The position numbers were made by a program, and so were the translations under genes. A stretch of 64,000 nucleotides of DNA, from assembly GCA_963575745.1 (NCBI GenBank), contig CAUYUJ010020170.1, positions 152,501-216,500 of the forward strand. Reading direction: 5' to 3'. The stretch's first letter is position 1. Each line of letters opens with the position of its first letter. The notes below the pieces were generated by a model that saw nothing but the letters and a program-made list of their open reading frames with translations, searched no databases and was not told where the DNA came from. This DNA comes from Prorocentrum cordatum. Its lineage: Eukaryota; Sar; Dinophyceae; Prorocentrales; Prorocentraceae. Positions 11,387 through 22,267 of the stretch are shown here, piece after piece.

Positions 11387-11940
11387 GATATACAGCTGCA
11401 TACTGGAACCGCCGGAGCGCGTCGCGAACGCTTAGGTTTCAGCCACAAATGCCACACATTGTGCGGCAATCGGTCCGATGATCCTGCTCAGCGACATTCG
11501 GCGACATCCATTCGCAGGTGCACACGTGGCGCGCAATCACAACCACAGAGGCCTCTCGACTGCGGGCGAGCTGCACGTGGGAAGAACTGCAAAAAACCGC
11601 CGAACAGGCAAGGAGAGAACGGAACGAAGCAGGATTGGTGAAGCGAGCGCGCTCTGGGAGCGCGCTGGGGCCTCTGCGGGCGCGCTTTCGCTTGAGTCGT
11701 CCTGTTGGTCTGATCTGGGCTCCCACCTTTCGCGCGCGAGGTGGTCTGAACATTTTCACGTGAGGCATCCACGCATCTCTAGAATCCAAGTTGCCGTGCG
11801 CAGAGTGATTTGGCCCCTTTCGATTGAGACACCGTCGAAATTCTTCTGCGACGCCAATTTCGTCAGCCGAAGACAACGAATATCACGGTCATGTTAACTG
11901 TGAGGCCCCGAGCGCGCCCACTGAGGCCCCCGCGCGAGGA
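11387..11940. other. No gene recognised
   Basis: Unique-looking, moderately GC-rich. Open frames on both strands carry no recognisable domain. Confidence 0.45.
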
Positions 11941-12072
11941 GGGGGAGGAGTAGGAGGAAGAGGAGCAAGGGGGACGGGGAGGATGAGGAGGAGGAAGAGA
12001 AGAGAAGAGAAGAGAAGGAGAAGGAGAAGGAGAAGGAGGAGGAGGAGGAGGAGGAGGAGGAGGAGGAGGAGG
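11941..12072. repeat. GGA/GAA trinucleotide tract
   Basis: Purine-only run of GGA, GAA and GAGAA units. It is purine-rich on the + strand and so potentially triplex-forming. Translations (poly-Arg or poly-Glu) are artefacts. Confidence 0.95.
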
Positions 12073-13874
12073 AGAGGCGATTCCTCGAGGATCCCCAGGC
12101 TTCCAGTCGGCTGCGAGCCCAGGGGTCGGGCCTTCCCAGACGGTTCGGCAGGCCTCGGGCCTTCGGAGCGGTTCTCTCATCCTTCTCCGAAGACCTCGCC
12201 ATCGCTCGGACGTCCATTTCCCGTGCATTTGTCGGTTTCGTGCGTGTTTTTTGTTGCTCGATGGTCCAGGATCGTCCTCAATGGTCCTCGCCGAAAAAAT
12301 GCACACGTCCGAGCGATGCCAGGAGACAGGGGCGGCTTCTCAAAAGGGCGGAGGGCCTTTGAGGAGCCTTGCCTCCTCTCGCTTCCCCTGGGCGCGCCGC
12401 CGACTCAGAATCCCGCAGGGAGGATCTTCACGGATCCCCCCGCGGCCCTGAGGGGCACGTCAAGGCGGGATCGGCTCAAAGCGGGGGGGATCATCGAGCT
12501 GTATCGAGCTGGGATCGGCGACACATCACTGAGAGGTCGGCGATATGCCTCCGGTAACGGATGCGCACACTCCTGGCTGGGGTGGGCCATCCGGTCCCCA
12601 TCGGCGATAGATGGGCGATTCGGGGCTGTTGCAATCTCCCCCTGAACATACCTCCGCCTAACGTTGGCGATGAATAGGTGATTGGGGGCCGATGCAATCT
12701 CTCCCTGAACCCATCTCCCCCCAACGTTGCCCCTTGGTTTTCGGATCACAGCTCTGGGAGGGCAGAAAGCCGAGACCTGCACCAAACACAAAATGTTCCA
12801 TTGGATTTGGAATTGCGCTTTGAGACAGATCGAATCCGTCCTGGCTCACCGAATCGCAGAGGAGAGAAGCGGGGACAATAACAGAAAGCATCGCCTGAGA
12901 GGCCCGCAACAAAGCCCAACCGTGAGAGCCCAGCAGCCAACGACGAGCACCGGAATCCGGAGATTCCCCGAAACACCTAATGGACAAGGACCGCGGCAAA
13001 CCCAGGGCGGCCCAAGCCAAGCGCTCTGGATTCGCAGCCCTCAGGACCAGGCCATACCTGCAAAATCCTCGCAAGACCAGGTACCCTGAAGGGCACCGTT
13101 CCCACGGGCAATGGTTTTGGTGTCGGCTCTCCACTAGTGCCAATATCGGAAAGCCGGTACCGCCACCAAGACGCGACTGGAAAAGTTGGGAGCACTTTCC
13201 CAGGGGATGCTGGTTGGTTGGGTGAGCGGGGCCCTCTAAAGCCCGAGGGAACGCCAGGGCCGCCGATCAACGCAGGCCCAACTGAGCCCAAGGCCCAGTA
13301 TCAAAACTCATGGGGCTCGTAGGGCCCGAGACCTCAAAATGCTCCATGGCCTCATCGTGCTCACTGGAAGGGAAGAGGGGGAGGCCCGCGACGTCTTGCT
13401 TCTTGCCACGACATGTTGGTTGACAACGGACAGACGATCACGAAGACACATACTAAGTTATGAAGCTGATACTCTTCGGTTTCAGAAAGATATTGGTGTT
13501 GGTGTCGGGTTCTGGCGCGCCGAATCTCGTCTTTCTGTCTTCCGTTCGAAACGATCCTGGCACCCGCAGAACGCTCTCCATGCGCACCCCTCTAATGCTC
13601 CCAGAGGCTGAAAAACCACCGAGAACCGACGACGCCGCCCTCGAACCTTGAACCTCGGACCTTCCTGGTAAGAAACTGTGCCCCCCCTGAGCGTATCCCC
13701 CCCCCTAACGCTGCCTCAACTTAGACTGGAGCGATGGGGACAATGTCACTGGAGGGCCCGTGGGAGGTGAACTCTTGCGCGAACTACTGCTGGGGGGCAC
13801 GAGCTGTTGCAAAAGGGCGTGAACTGCCTTTGAAAGGATACACGATTGCATCCAGGCGAAAATCGCGCTGTTCC
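12073..13874. other. Non-coding, includes a two-copy module at 12608-12728
   Basis: The GGCGATTnGGGG module is duplicated in tandem at 12608-12728. The remainder, including the open frames at 12727-13089 and 13339-13651, shows no recognisable protein motif on either strand. Confidence 0.5.
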
Positions 13875-14110
13875 CGTAGAGGCCTCCTAGATGGGGTCCG
13901 AGTAGACGGTGTCGGAAGATCGAGCCGCATCGCCGATGTATCGGCGATGCATCTGCGATGCATCGGTGATGTATCGCCGACGTCGGCGACGCATCGGCGA
14001 CGTCGGCGTGGAGAAAATCGGGCTCCGCATCGAGACGCATCGGCGATGCGTCGGCGATGCGGCGGGATCCTCCGACCCCATCTACTCCGACCCCATCTGG
14101 GAGGCCTACG
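13875..14110. mobile_element. Foldback family F1, copy 1
   Basis: Arms of about 46 bases: left from 13875 (CGTAGAGGCCTCCTAGATGG onward), right ending at 14110 (CCATCTGGGAGGCCTACG). The inner part is built from CATCGGCGATG-like palindromic units, so the whole element can fold on itself. The sister copy is at 39167-39352. No coding capacity. TA at each edge (cgTA / ccTAcg) could be a target duplication, but the palindrome itself extends into it. Confidence 0.8.
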
Positions 14111-14736
14111 TTCCTGACAACGCGGGGATAGGTCAACATTTCGAATAGGGGATGGACAACATAATTGATTACCCTAACATTGATGTTCCTCCGTCGAATA
14201 TCTACGAACAATGCGTAGAATGGTTGTCGAATCTTCAAACGTGCTACGTCCTTCTCGTAGGTTCGACGAACAAGTAATACTGGGGCTGGTTCAACCTTGA
14301 ACGATCGGCCGCTTCCGAAGCGTCACATCGCTCAACATCTACCGATTGTCTGGGAGCCGGCAGCGCTCGACGTCGGACGCCCGCGGCGGGGTCGCCCCTG
14401 GTCGACACGACGCGACCCTGCCTTACAGTCGAACATAGGCCAGAAGAACATCCTTCAAGAACACGAGACCCTCCGCGGGCCAAAACGCACAGAATACCGA
14501 CGGGTACCCTCCCCAGGGTGCGCAAGAGCATCCAACAGACACAAAGAACACTAGGGTACCCACCCCGAACCGACCACGATCTTGCGCCTTGGTCCGACTG
14601 CACCGCACGACCAGGATATCCCTCGAAACCAGTTTTACCCGACGGCGGCACGCACCCAAAAACTGCACTGCACGAGAGGGCGGACAGGACAACAACTGCT
14701 GCAGGCATTCCAGGGATCAACCAGGACAAAAATTTA
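14111..14736. repeat. Spacer holding the 62-base module P, copy 1 (14291-14353)
   Basis: At 14291-14353 the sequence TGAACGATCGGCCGCTTC ... CACATCGCTCAACATC ... CCGATT is shared with 19252-19314; its last part (TCAACATCGACCGATTCTGG) also occurs at 21550-21570. No gene recognised in the rest. Confidence 0.6.
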
Positions 14737-14808
14737 TGTAAACATGCATAGATGCATGTTTACATTGATTTCGTCTGGTTTAAGGGAGGCTATAGCCTCC
14801 CTCAAACC
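14737..14808. repeat. Two adjacent perfect palindromes
   Basis: 14737-14764 is an inverted repeat with 13-base arms (TGTAAACATGCAT / ATGCATGTTTACA) and a 2-base loop. 14783-14802 is a perfect 20-base palindrome (AGGGAGGCTATAGCCTCCCT), extendable to 14777-14808 with one mismatch pair. They are 12 bases apart. They could be MITE remnants, protein sites or cruciforms. Confidence 0.9.
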
Positions 14809-15639
14809 CGGGCGAAGGCCCGAATCCTGCAGTGCAGCAACAGACAATTTCACTGGACGGCCAAGTGCAGCAACAACAACATGCAGTGGACGACCAAACT
14901 CTGACTCTGCAGGAGAAGGGTGTCGTTTCCACGACTTGCCAGTGTCCTGATTAGTCTCTGTCATGTTCTCGGGGAGGCTGATCTGTGTTATCCCCGCTGG
15001 CTCCGGATTAGCTGCGCGGCTCTCCCCGCGGCCCCTCCTCGGCGACGAGCTCCAGCGCGCGCCGCAGCTCCAGCTCCAGCGCCTGACCGGCGGGAAGGGA
15101 GGGGGCGGGCCAGCGGGCAGGTGGGGGCGCGCGGCCTTCCCAGGAGGGGGAATGTCCAGGACTCCCGCTGCCTGGTTTTGTTCATGAAAATAGGACGAGG
15201 CCAAGACGAGGACAACATCGGACGAGGATAAATCGAGAATCTCTGAGATACGGCGTCTTTGGAACATGCATCGGGCGCCGCGGGCCTCTCAGAGTGTTCC
15301 GGAACGCTCTGAGAGCGTTCCGGAACGCTCTGGAACATGTTAATCCTCGTGCTAACCCGTCCGAAATGTGGACCCTCGAAAATCCCGATCCATTCCCCAG
15401 GACTGGTTCTTCATTCCGAGCACTTTTTCGACGGTCCCGAGGCCCGGCAGGGGCCCCCAGAAGCCGAGAATAACGAAATACCGCCCGTCGAAATGAGGGG
15501 GCCTGGGGGCTCCGGTTTGCAACGGCGACCGCCCTGAAGAGGACTCGAGGCGGCGTGGGGGGGAGGGCGGGGGGCATGAGGGGACGAGCCGGGGGCGGTC
15601 GGGCGGCCGGACCTGGATGAAGAGGAGGAGCAGCAGCAA
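14809..15639. other. GC-rich non-coding DNA with a palindrome cluster at 15288-15331
   Basis: At 15288-15331 the GTTCCGGAAC core is repeated within AGAGCGTTCCGGAACGCTCT-type palindromes. Otherwise nothing recognised. Confidence 0.6.
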
Positions 15640-15990
15640 CAGCAGTAGCAGCAGTGCGCCTTGGAGGAGAAAAGGGAGGAGGAAGAGGAGGAGGAGAAGG
15701 AGGAGGAGGAGGAGAAGGAGGAGAAGGAGGAGGGGGAGGAGGAGGAGGAAGAGGAGCAAGGGGGACGGGGGGAGGAGGAGGAGGAGGAGGAGGAGGAGAG
15801 AAGAGAAGGATTATGCTGGACTCTGCTGCCTTGCCACGCACGTGGCCAAGAGAAGGAGAAGGAGAGGAGGAGGAGGAGGAGGAGCAGGAGGAGGAGGAGG
15901 AGGAGGAGGAGGAGGAGAGGAGGAGGAGGAGGAGGAGGAGGAGGAGGAGGAGGAGGAGGAGGAGGAGGAGGAGGAGGAGGAGGAGGAAGA
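15640..15990. repeat. Long GGA/GGC trinucleotide tract
   Basis: About 350 bases of almost pure GGA/GAA/GGAGGA, interrupted at 15809-15848 by a short unique segment. Long poly-Glu, poly-Gly or (minus strand) poly-Leu/Ser frames are artefacts. Confidence 0.95.
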
Positions 15991-16967
15991 GGAGGGCCGG
16001 CGGCCCGGCAAGGCTGCGGGCCCGCGGCGGCACCGAGCGGCGCGCGGAGCCAGGGGCGCTGCCGCGGGCGGTAGGGGGCCGGCGAGCTGGCCGGGGAACG
16101 GGCTGGCAGGGCAGCGGGCTGGCAGGGCAGCGGGCCCGCGGAGGCGCGCGAAGCTGGGACGCACCGCGCCAGCGGCGGCTTGGCGGCGGCGGCGCCGCGG
16201 CGGCGCGCTGGAGGCGCGCGCGCGCGGGCGCGGAGGCGGCGCGGCACGCGGAGCAGGCGCAGGGCGGCGCGCGCTGGTAGCGGCGAGGCGCCCGGCCGCT
16301 GGCGGCGCGGGCGCAGGGCGGCGCAAGCCTGGCGGCGGGACCGCGGCGCCGGGCGGTTGGACCGCATGGTGGCGTTCGCCTACTACGCGGTCCCGGGCAT
16401 GCGAGGTATAGGCCCCGGCTGGCGCACCCCTTCCTCCTCGGGGGCGGCTCGCCGCTGAGCGGTGGGCCGCGCCTGGGTTGGGGGGGGGTGCGCCAGCTCC
16501 CGACTATTGTGCTCAGGCCGCGCGGCAGACCCGCGCGCGCCGCTGGAGGAGGAGACGAGACGAGGCGAGTCCAGAGAATCCACCAGTGTCTGGAACTAAC
16601 ACCAGCTTTGCACGAAATTCTGGGAATGGGTAGCTTCGACCCTCACGAAAGTTTCTAAATCATATCTGCAGCTCACCCTCCTCAAGTGAAGCACTGGCCT
16701 GTCGGGGCCCCTGAGGCACGCAACCTCAGATGAGGGCCGACTTGGACGGCACGGGAGACAGCACGAGTAAGCTGCTTTGCTCTTGCTGCTGCCTCTCACT
16801 GGTCGGTGCTTGTCCCCTCACCCGCGCCCGACTCGCCGCCCTTAATTCCCCTCCCTCGACCAGACCCTCTGCGAGGCAGCGCTACAGCTGGGATGCTCGG
16901 GAGCTCCGCCTGTGCACGCGATGCTGGCATGCTGCGCTCCCGTGCTTACACTCGTGCCGCTGCAATA
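15991..16967. other. Extremely GC-rich segment, no gene recognised
   Basis: 16000-16370 is nearly all G and C with many GCGGCG and GGCGCG steps; the rest is ordinary. Frames are open only because stop codons are rare at this composition. Confidence 0.5.
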
Positions 16968-17122
16968 GAAAGAAAAAGCTGCAGAAACATAAACTGCTGG
17001 CGCTCCGCGCGGACTCCTTGGATCCGCGCAGGGGCGGCGCCGGAGGCGCGGCACGGGGGGCCCAGCGCGGATCCAAGAAATCCACTCGGAGCGTCAAACG
17101 TTTGTGTTTATGGTGTTGTTTT
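16968..17122. mobile_element. Foldback family F2, copy 1
   Basis: Left arm about 16985-17029 (CATAAAC..., GCTCCGCGCGGACTCCTTGG, ATCCGCGC) and right arm about 17074-17122 (GCGCGGATCCAAGAAATCC, CGGAGCGTCAAACG, TTTGTGTTTATGG). The copy at 39420-39580 shares the arm core GCTCCGnGnGGAnTnCTTG and the TTTATG/TGTTTnTTTTTGTTG tail. Confidence 0.75.
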
Positions 17123-17711
17123 CTCATTCGATACAGCTGATGAGATCTACGAAAGCTGCACATCTCTCACTACTCTGCCGTACGATGTGCTGCTCACTGC
17201 CGAAGATCTCCCGCGCTCCAGCGAGCCCCGCGGGGCGCTGCCGCGAAACCCTCCGCCCCCTCGCTCTCCAGGGCCCGCACGAAGAACGGCGCGACGGCGA
17301 ACCGACCACGACGAACGACGGCGGCCGAGCCTAGCACGACGACCGCCGACGACAACCCCCATTGGAGAAGCGTTGGGCGCGAATTCATGGGGGGGCGATC
17401 AACCCTCCCCCTCATTCTTCGGGACCATCCGCCCTAACTTTCCGCCCCTTCCTCGACACGATCTATGTGGGTCTCTTTGAACTTACGTAAGGTGTCCATG
17501 AGATTCGGTGAATCGGTGAATCATTCTGCACCTTCCGCGGAGGTCGAAAGATATGGAAGGAGGAAGTGGAGGGAATGGGCGGGGGAAGAGAGCTGCACTT
17601 CCCCAGCCCTACAGGGCCCCCGTCTGGGCCCGGGGCCCCTTGGGGGGCCCTGGAGGGCCCCTTTTCTGCAGCCCTGGCTGCCCTCCATTGAATCCCCACT
17701 CCGCGGCCTAG
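17123..17711. other. No gene recognised
   Basis: Unique-looking GC-rich DNA. Frames on both strands lack recognisable motifs. Confidence 0.5.
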
Positions 17712-17870
17712 AATTAGGTCGGGCATGTCCACCTACAGGCAGATTTTGGCAGAGAAATGAAGATACTCCAGAATATTTACAACATCATCAAAAGTATCAG
17801 AAAATCGTCCCCATATAATTTGTGGACTAGTTTTGGACACTCCTCCTGTAGAAGGACACGCCCGACTTAC
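17712..17870. mobile_element. Foldback/MITE family M1, copy 2
   Basis: Left arm 17712-17742 (TTAGGTCGGGCATGTCC, ACCTACAGG); right arm 17841-17870 (CCTCCTGTAGAAGGACACGC, CCGACTTA). Same family as 5666-5828; the interior is AT-richer than the flanks. Size about 160 bases, with no coding capacity. Confidence 0.75.
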
Positions 17871-18469
17871 AGCCTAGAGAGAACAATGCACTTTTTGCCG
17901 CCGGGAGCGCTGCTCCGCGCCCCCAAGGAGAGGCCGGAGGCGCGCACAAGGGGGCAGTTCGGGCGAGGGGGGAAGGCTCCCTATGGGGGCTGCTTCGTGG
18001 AAGGCGCCGGCTCTGCGTCTACAGATCAGGCCCGCACCTTCTGAGAAGCAGGGGTGCTTCCAAGAGGCCTCCCCCCCACACCCCCTGACCCCCTCGGCGC
18101 GTGGCCGCAGAGGACGGGGAGAGGGGGGGCCCTCCCCCGTTCATGAGCCCAGGGCTCGCAATGCACGCAGGAGAGGAGCCCAGGCAACAGTACCTTCTTT
18201 TGCGCGGCCCTCGGGGGCTGCAGGGCGGACAGGCCCGAACGCGCGGGCCAGGTGCTGGGGGCACCTCTGCGGGCCAGCACCTCCGCAGCACACCTCCGCA
18301 GCCCTTCCCTGTGCGGGCCCGGCGGCCAGGCCGGCTTCTGCCATGATGCTGCCAGGCCTCGAGGCGGTGCCCTCTCGGCGGTGCCAATTCACGAGGCCCC
18401 CGGATCGCCACCGGAGAGGCGCCCGAAGGCCTCAGACCTCGATGGAGGGGGAACCTCCATCACTCCTTC
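17871..18469. other. No gene recognised
   Basis: GC-rich unique-looking DNA. Open frames on both strands lack identifiable domains. Confidence 0.45.
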
Positions 18470-18660
18470 CTCTTCCCCTCCTCCCTTCCCTCCTCTTCCC
18501 CCCTCTTCACTCTCCTCCTCCTCCTCCTCCTCCTCCTCCTCCTTCTCCTCCTCGTCTCTCCTACGCCTCTCTCCTCCTCTTCCTCCTCTCTCCTCCTCCT
18601 TCTCCTCTCTCCTCCTCCTCCTCCTCCTCCTCCTCCTCCTCCTCCTCCTTCATTTTTTTC
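18470..18660. repeat. TCC/TCT trinucleotide tract
   Basis: Pyrimidine-only tract of TCC units on the + strand, broken by CTCCTACGCCTC near 18560. Confidence 0.95.
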
Positions 18661-19250
18661 TCTCCTCCATGCCTCTGCAGGACCCAGAGGCGCCCGAAGG
18701 CCTCAGGCCTCGAGCGACCGGCGGCGACGACCGGCGTCGGCGGAGGCGACCAGGACGACGACCAGGACGGCCGCGGCGGCGGAGACGTCCTCCGAGAGCC
18801 TCAGGGGATTGTCGGCGGCGAGCCCAGCCAGGGGGGGAAGTGAGAAGAGGCGGGCCTGTTCAGAAGGCTCGGAAGTCCCAAGGCCTCCTGAGAAGCGAAC
18901 CCATCCCCGCGGACAATGAACATGTCTCAGAAAGCGCGAATGCTTCTGAGAAGTCCCGCCACCTTCTGAAAAGGCCTCCTCCTTCTCATTTCCCCTCCTC
19001 GCTCGCGTCTGGGACAGGGCCCGCCTAAAGAGTGTTTTTTTCGAATGATCGTTTTCATGTTCATGCATTGTGTTCCTTCGTTTGGTTTTCCTTCCGTCTC
19101 TGCTGCGAAACGGAGCCAAAACGAAACGGCCCACGAAATCGCCTAAGCGCGTTCAGGTCGAGCCCTGTCATGGAAACTCCGAAACACTGCGAGGACCTCC
19201 CAGTCGTGACGACCCCGGCGCTGGTTTCAGACACCGTGGGTATCTTTCAA
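18661..19250. other. No gene recognised
   Basis: Unique-looking; includes ACGACGACCAGGACGG-like low complexity near 18745. No motif in any frame. Confidence 0.45.
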
Positions 19251-19850
19251 ACTTGAACGATCGGCCGTTTCAGAAACGTCACATCAATCAACATCGACCG
19301 ATTCTGGGAGCCCCGAAGACAGCTCCAAGACGGCCCAAGATGCCTACAAGACGGCCCCAAAACGGCCCAAGATGGCCCCAAGACGGCCCAAGAGGTCCCC
19401 AAGACGGCCCAAGAGGGCCCCAAGACGGCACCAAGAGGGGCCCAAGAGGGCGACAAAAAATTCAAAACATCTAGCTTTCCGCCCTCAGGAGCCCCAGGGG
19501 GCCCCAAGAGTGCCCCAAGAGGCCGCCAGAGGCTTCCAAGAGGCCCCCAAGACGCCCCAAGGAACCCCCAAGAAGCCCCCCCAGAGGCTCCGAAACGGCC
19601 CCAAGACGGCCCAAGAGGTCCCCAAGCCGGCCCAAGAGGGCTCCAAGACGGCACCAAGAGGGGCCCAAGAGGGCCACCAAAAATTCAAAACATCTAGCTT
19701 TCCGCCCCCAGGACCACCAGGGGGCCCCAAGAGTGCCCCAAGAGGCCGCCAGAGGCCCCCAAGAGGCCCCCAAGAGGCCCCAAGGAACCCCAAGAAGCCC
19801 CTCAGAGGCTCCGAAAAGGCCCTCAAATTGTTTCAAAACCGTATTCCACA
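19251..19850. repeat. Module P copy 2 plus CCAAGACGGCC block with 223-base duplication
   Basis: 19252-19314 is module P. From about 19320 the CCAAGACGGCC/CCCAAGAGG family begins. An approximately 223-base stretch, marked by ATTCAAAACATCTAGCTTTC at about 19458 and 19681, is duplicated in tandem with small differences. Proline-rich frames are artefacts. Confidence 0.8.
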
Positions 19851-20689
19851 GGCCTCCGAGAGGCGTGCCGCGAGATCCCAATACACATCCAAGAAGCCTC
19901 TAACCCATTAGCCCATGACCAAGAGCGTTCCTTCCGTGTCCCTCTCCTTCTCCTCACCCTTCTTTTCCATCCCGGTGCATAAGTGGCTTCAAAACAGCCT
20001 TCCAGAGGCCCTGGAGAGGCGTGCCGCGAGACCCCCATACACATACAACAAGCCTCTACTCAGGGTCTCCCTTGTCCTCCTCCTCGTCCTTCTCTTGCTC
20101 CGCTTCCTCCTTGTTCCTCTCCTCTTCCTCCTGCCCCGCTTCACCTTATCCTCTTCGATGCTGCTTCTCCCCATTTCCCGCCTCACCACCCTACCCGCCG
20201 ACCGGAGCCAGATCCCCGCTAGCAACCCATACTGCGCCACTCAATGGAACAACGCGCACGGAACACTAACACATGACACTTTGAGACCCCCCTCACCCCA
20301 CCCCTACCCGGAAACGCACACGTACACCACAAAACCTGCATCTGCAGCCGGACTGCCCAGGGCCCGCCCCACAAAAAAAACGACGCACCCAAACAAAGCA
20401 CCCTAAGGGGTCGGCGGTGTGGCGTAAACCAGATAATCCACGTCCGGAAGTGACGTGTTGCCGGAGGCAGGTCCGCGGATGCTGTAATGCAGCGGATCCA
20501 ATGTGTCCAATGATTGCATAATTGCTACATATTGTATTGTATTACATTATTATGTCTCCCCCCCTAACCCCCCCCTGGAGTCGCGCCACAGCGCCGTACC
20601 AAACTGGCGGCCCCCCTTTTGGGGCCCCAAAACGTACCAAAACGTATAGGAAATCAATGATTTCGGCACATTGGCCCTCTTGGGGGTCT
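19851..20689. other. No gene recognised
   Basis: A roughly 50-base sequence is repeated at 19845-19895 and 19990-20040 (CCGAGAGGCGTGCCGCGAGA / CTGGAGAGGCGTGCCGCGAG with CATAC nearby). The rest, including the pyrimidine-rich 20065-20170, has no recognisable coding content. Confidence 0.5.
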
Positions 20690-21265
20690 CAACGGGCCCC
20701 AAGACGGCTCCAGATGGCCCCAAGACGGCCCAAGACGGCCCTAAGACGGCCCGAGATGGCCCCAAGAGGGCCCAAAAAGAACCCAAGACGGCCCAAGAGG
20801 GCTCCAAGAGCGCCCACAAGAGCGCCTCCAGAGGCCAAAAACATTGATTTTCCTTACGTTTTTGAAAGATTTTAGCTTTCTCGCCTTTTTCGCCTCTCCG
20901 AAGCCCATGACGGCCCGAGCAGCCTCCAAGATGGCCCCAAGAAGGCCCAAGAAACACCCAAGGGGGCCCCAAGACGGCCCCAGAGGGCCACAAGACGGCC
21001 CAAAGAGGCCCCCAAGACGGTCCAAGAAACCCCTGAGACGGCCCAAGAAGACCCCAAGAGGGCCCCAAGGCGGCCGCGAGAGGCCCCCAAGACGGCCTCC
21101 GAAAGGGCGAAACGGCGCGAAAGCGCCCCAAGACGGCCCAAGACGCCCCCAAGAGGCCCCAAGAGGCCACCAAGAGGCCCCCAAATGGCCCCAAAAAGCC
21201 CCCCAGAGACCTCCGAAAAGTCCCCAAGAAGCCTCCAAAAGGCCCCAAAGAAGCCCCCCAAAGGC
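20690..21265. repeat. CCAAGACGGCC repeat block
   Basis: Same family as 1750-2175 and 19320-19830 with the same + strand orientation: GGCCCCAAGACGGCC and GAGGCCCCCAAGA steps. Interrupted at 20835-20905 by AT-richer sequence. Confidence 0.85.
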
Positions 21266-21594
21266 CACATAGCGACTGGAGTGTAATATTATTTCCCCCC
21301 CTGGACGAACTGCGGCGCAGCGCCAGCCAGGTGGAAGTTGGTCACGGCGGCGCCCATGATTAGAGCCAGCGCTGGAAGGGAAGATGGGGAGGGAGTCAAA
21401 AAAGGGGGGGAAGAGGCCAGAAGAAGTCCCCAAGAGGCCCAAAGAAGCTCCCAAGAGGCCTCCAGGAGGCCCCCAAGAGGCTCCCAGAAGGCCCCGCGAC
21501 GTGACTGTACGTGCTCCGGACGTGCACCCCGCGAAGCGAGAGGAATAAAATCAACATCGACCGATTCTGGGTCGCAGGCGGCGTTTCACATTAA
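21266..21594. other. Spacer with small repeat remnants
   Basis: 21420-21500 carries a few more CCCAAGAGGC units; 21550-21570 carries the end of module P. No gene. Confidence 0.55.
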
Positions 21595-21816
21595 ACGTCT
21601 TTGGACGCCCGAAATGGGTACGGAAAGAATGGGCACAATGCCCAACAGCAAGTGTTGTCCCGAAGCAACAGCGGCCGTTGTTGGGCAGGCGGCCTTCTGT
21701 CCGAATGGACACAGGCCGCGGCGGCGTGGACAGCGAATCCTGTTCAACATGAACAAGAACTGCTGTTGGGCATTGTACCCATTCTTTCCGTGCCCATGTC
21801 GGGCGTCCAGAAGCGT
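21595..21816. mobile_element. Foldback family F3
   Basis: A 222-base stem-loop. The left arm begins ACGTCTTTGGACGCCCG and includes GGAAAGAATGGGCACAATGC and CCAACAGCAAG; the right arm includes CTGCTGTTGGGCATTGTACC, CATTCTTTCC and ends CGGGCGTCCAGAAGCGT. The arms are about 58 bases with a few mismatches, and the middle (CAACAGCGGCCGTTGTTG) is palindromic too. Single copy here. Confidence 0.8.
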
Positions 21817-22267
21817 CGGCGCCGGGGTCGACGCCGGTCAACACGACGCGAACCGACCGTACGACGACGACGGCGGCGGCGGCGGCGGCGCGGCCTCCGT
21901 CGAGGAGGACGGCCGTCCCTCCACCGGGGCGCTGGCGGGGGCAGCGCCTGCCAGAGTGTCGGCGGCGCGCCCAAGGGGGCAGGGGGAGGGGGCAAACTTT
22001 TTAGAAGCAAGCCGCTTTTTGCAGGGCGGCGGCCTTGCATCGAATGAAAGGAAACGATTAGAAAAAAAAACAACTTTCTGGGGCGGACGATTCAAACAAT
22101 TGTTTCGCGGGCCCCCTCGCCCCCGCAATAGCGGGGGGACAGGGCAAGCAGACGGGGGGCTGACAATTCCGGGTTGCCTGGAAGGCCAGGGGGGGGGGCA
22201 CGGGGTGGCGATCAAGGGCGCGGGGGCCAGAGGGGTGGACGGGGTGATTTTTCAGGGCGAGCTCGTC
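21817..22267. other. No gene recognised
   Basis: GC-rich with GGCGGC runs near 21865-21890 and a G-run at 22189-22198. No protein motif. Confidence 0.45.

Noticed and set aside
15600-16450. Poly-Glu, poly-Arg and poly-Leu proteins
   Set aside because: Produced by GGA/TCC trinucleotide tracts and extreme GC content.
19251-21265. Proline/arginine-rich proteins
   Set aside because: Read from CCAAGACGGCC repeats; sense and antisense frames are equally long.
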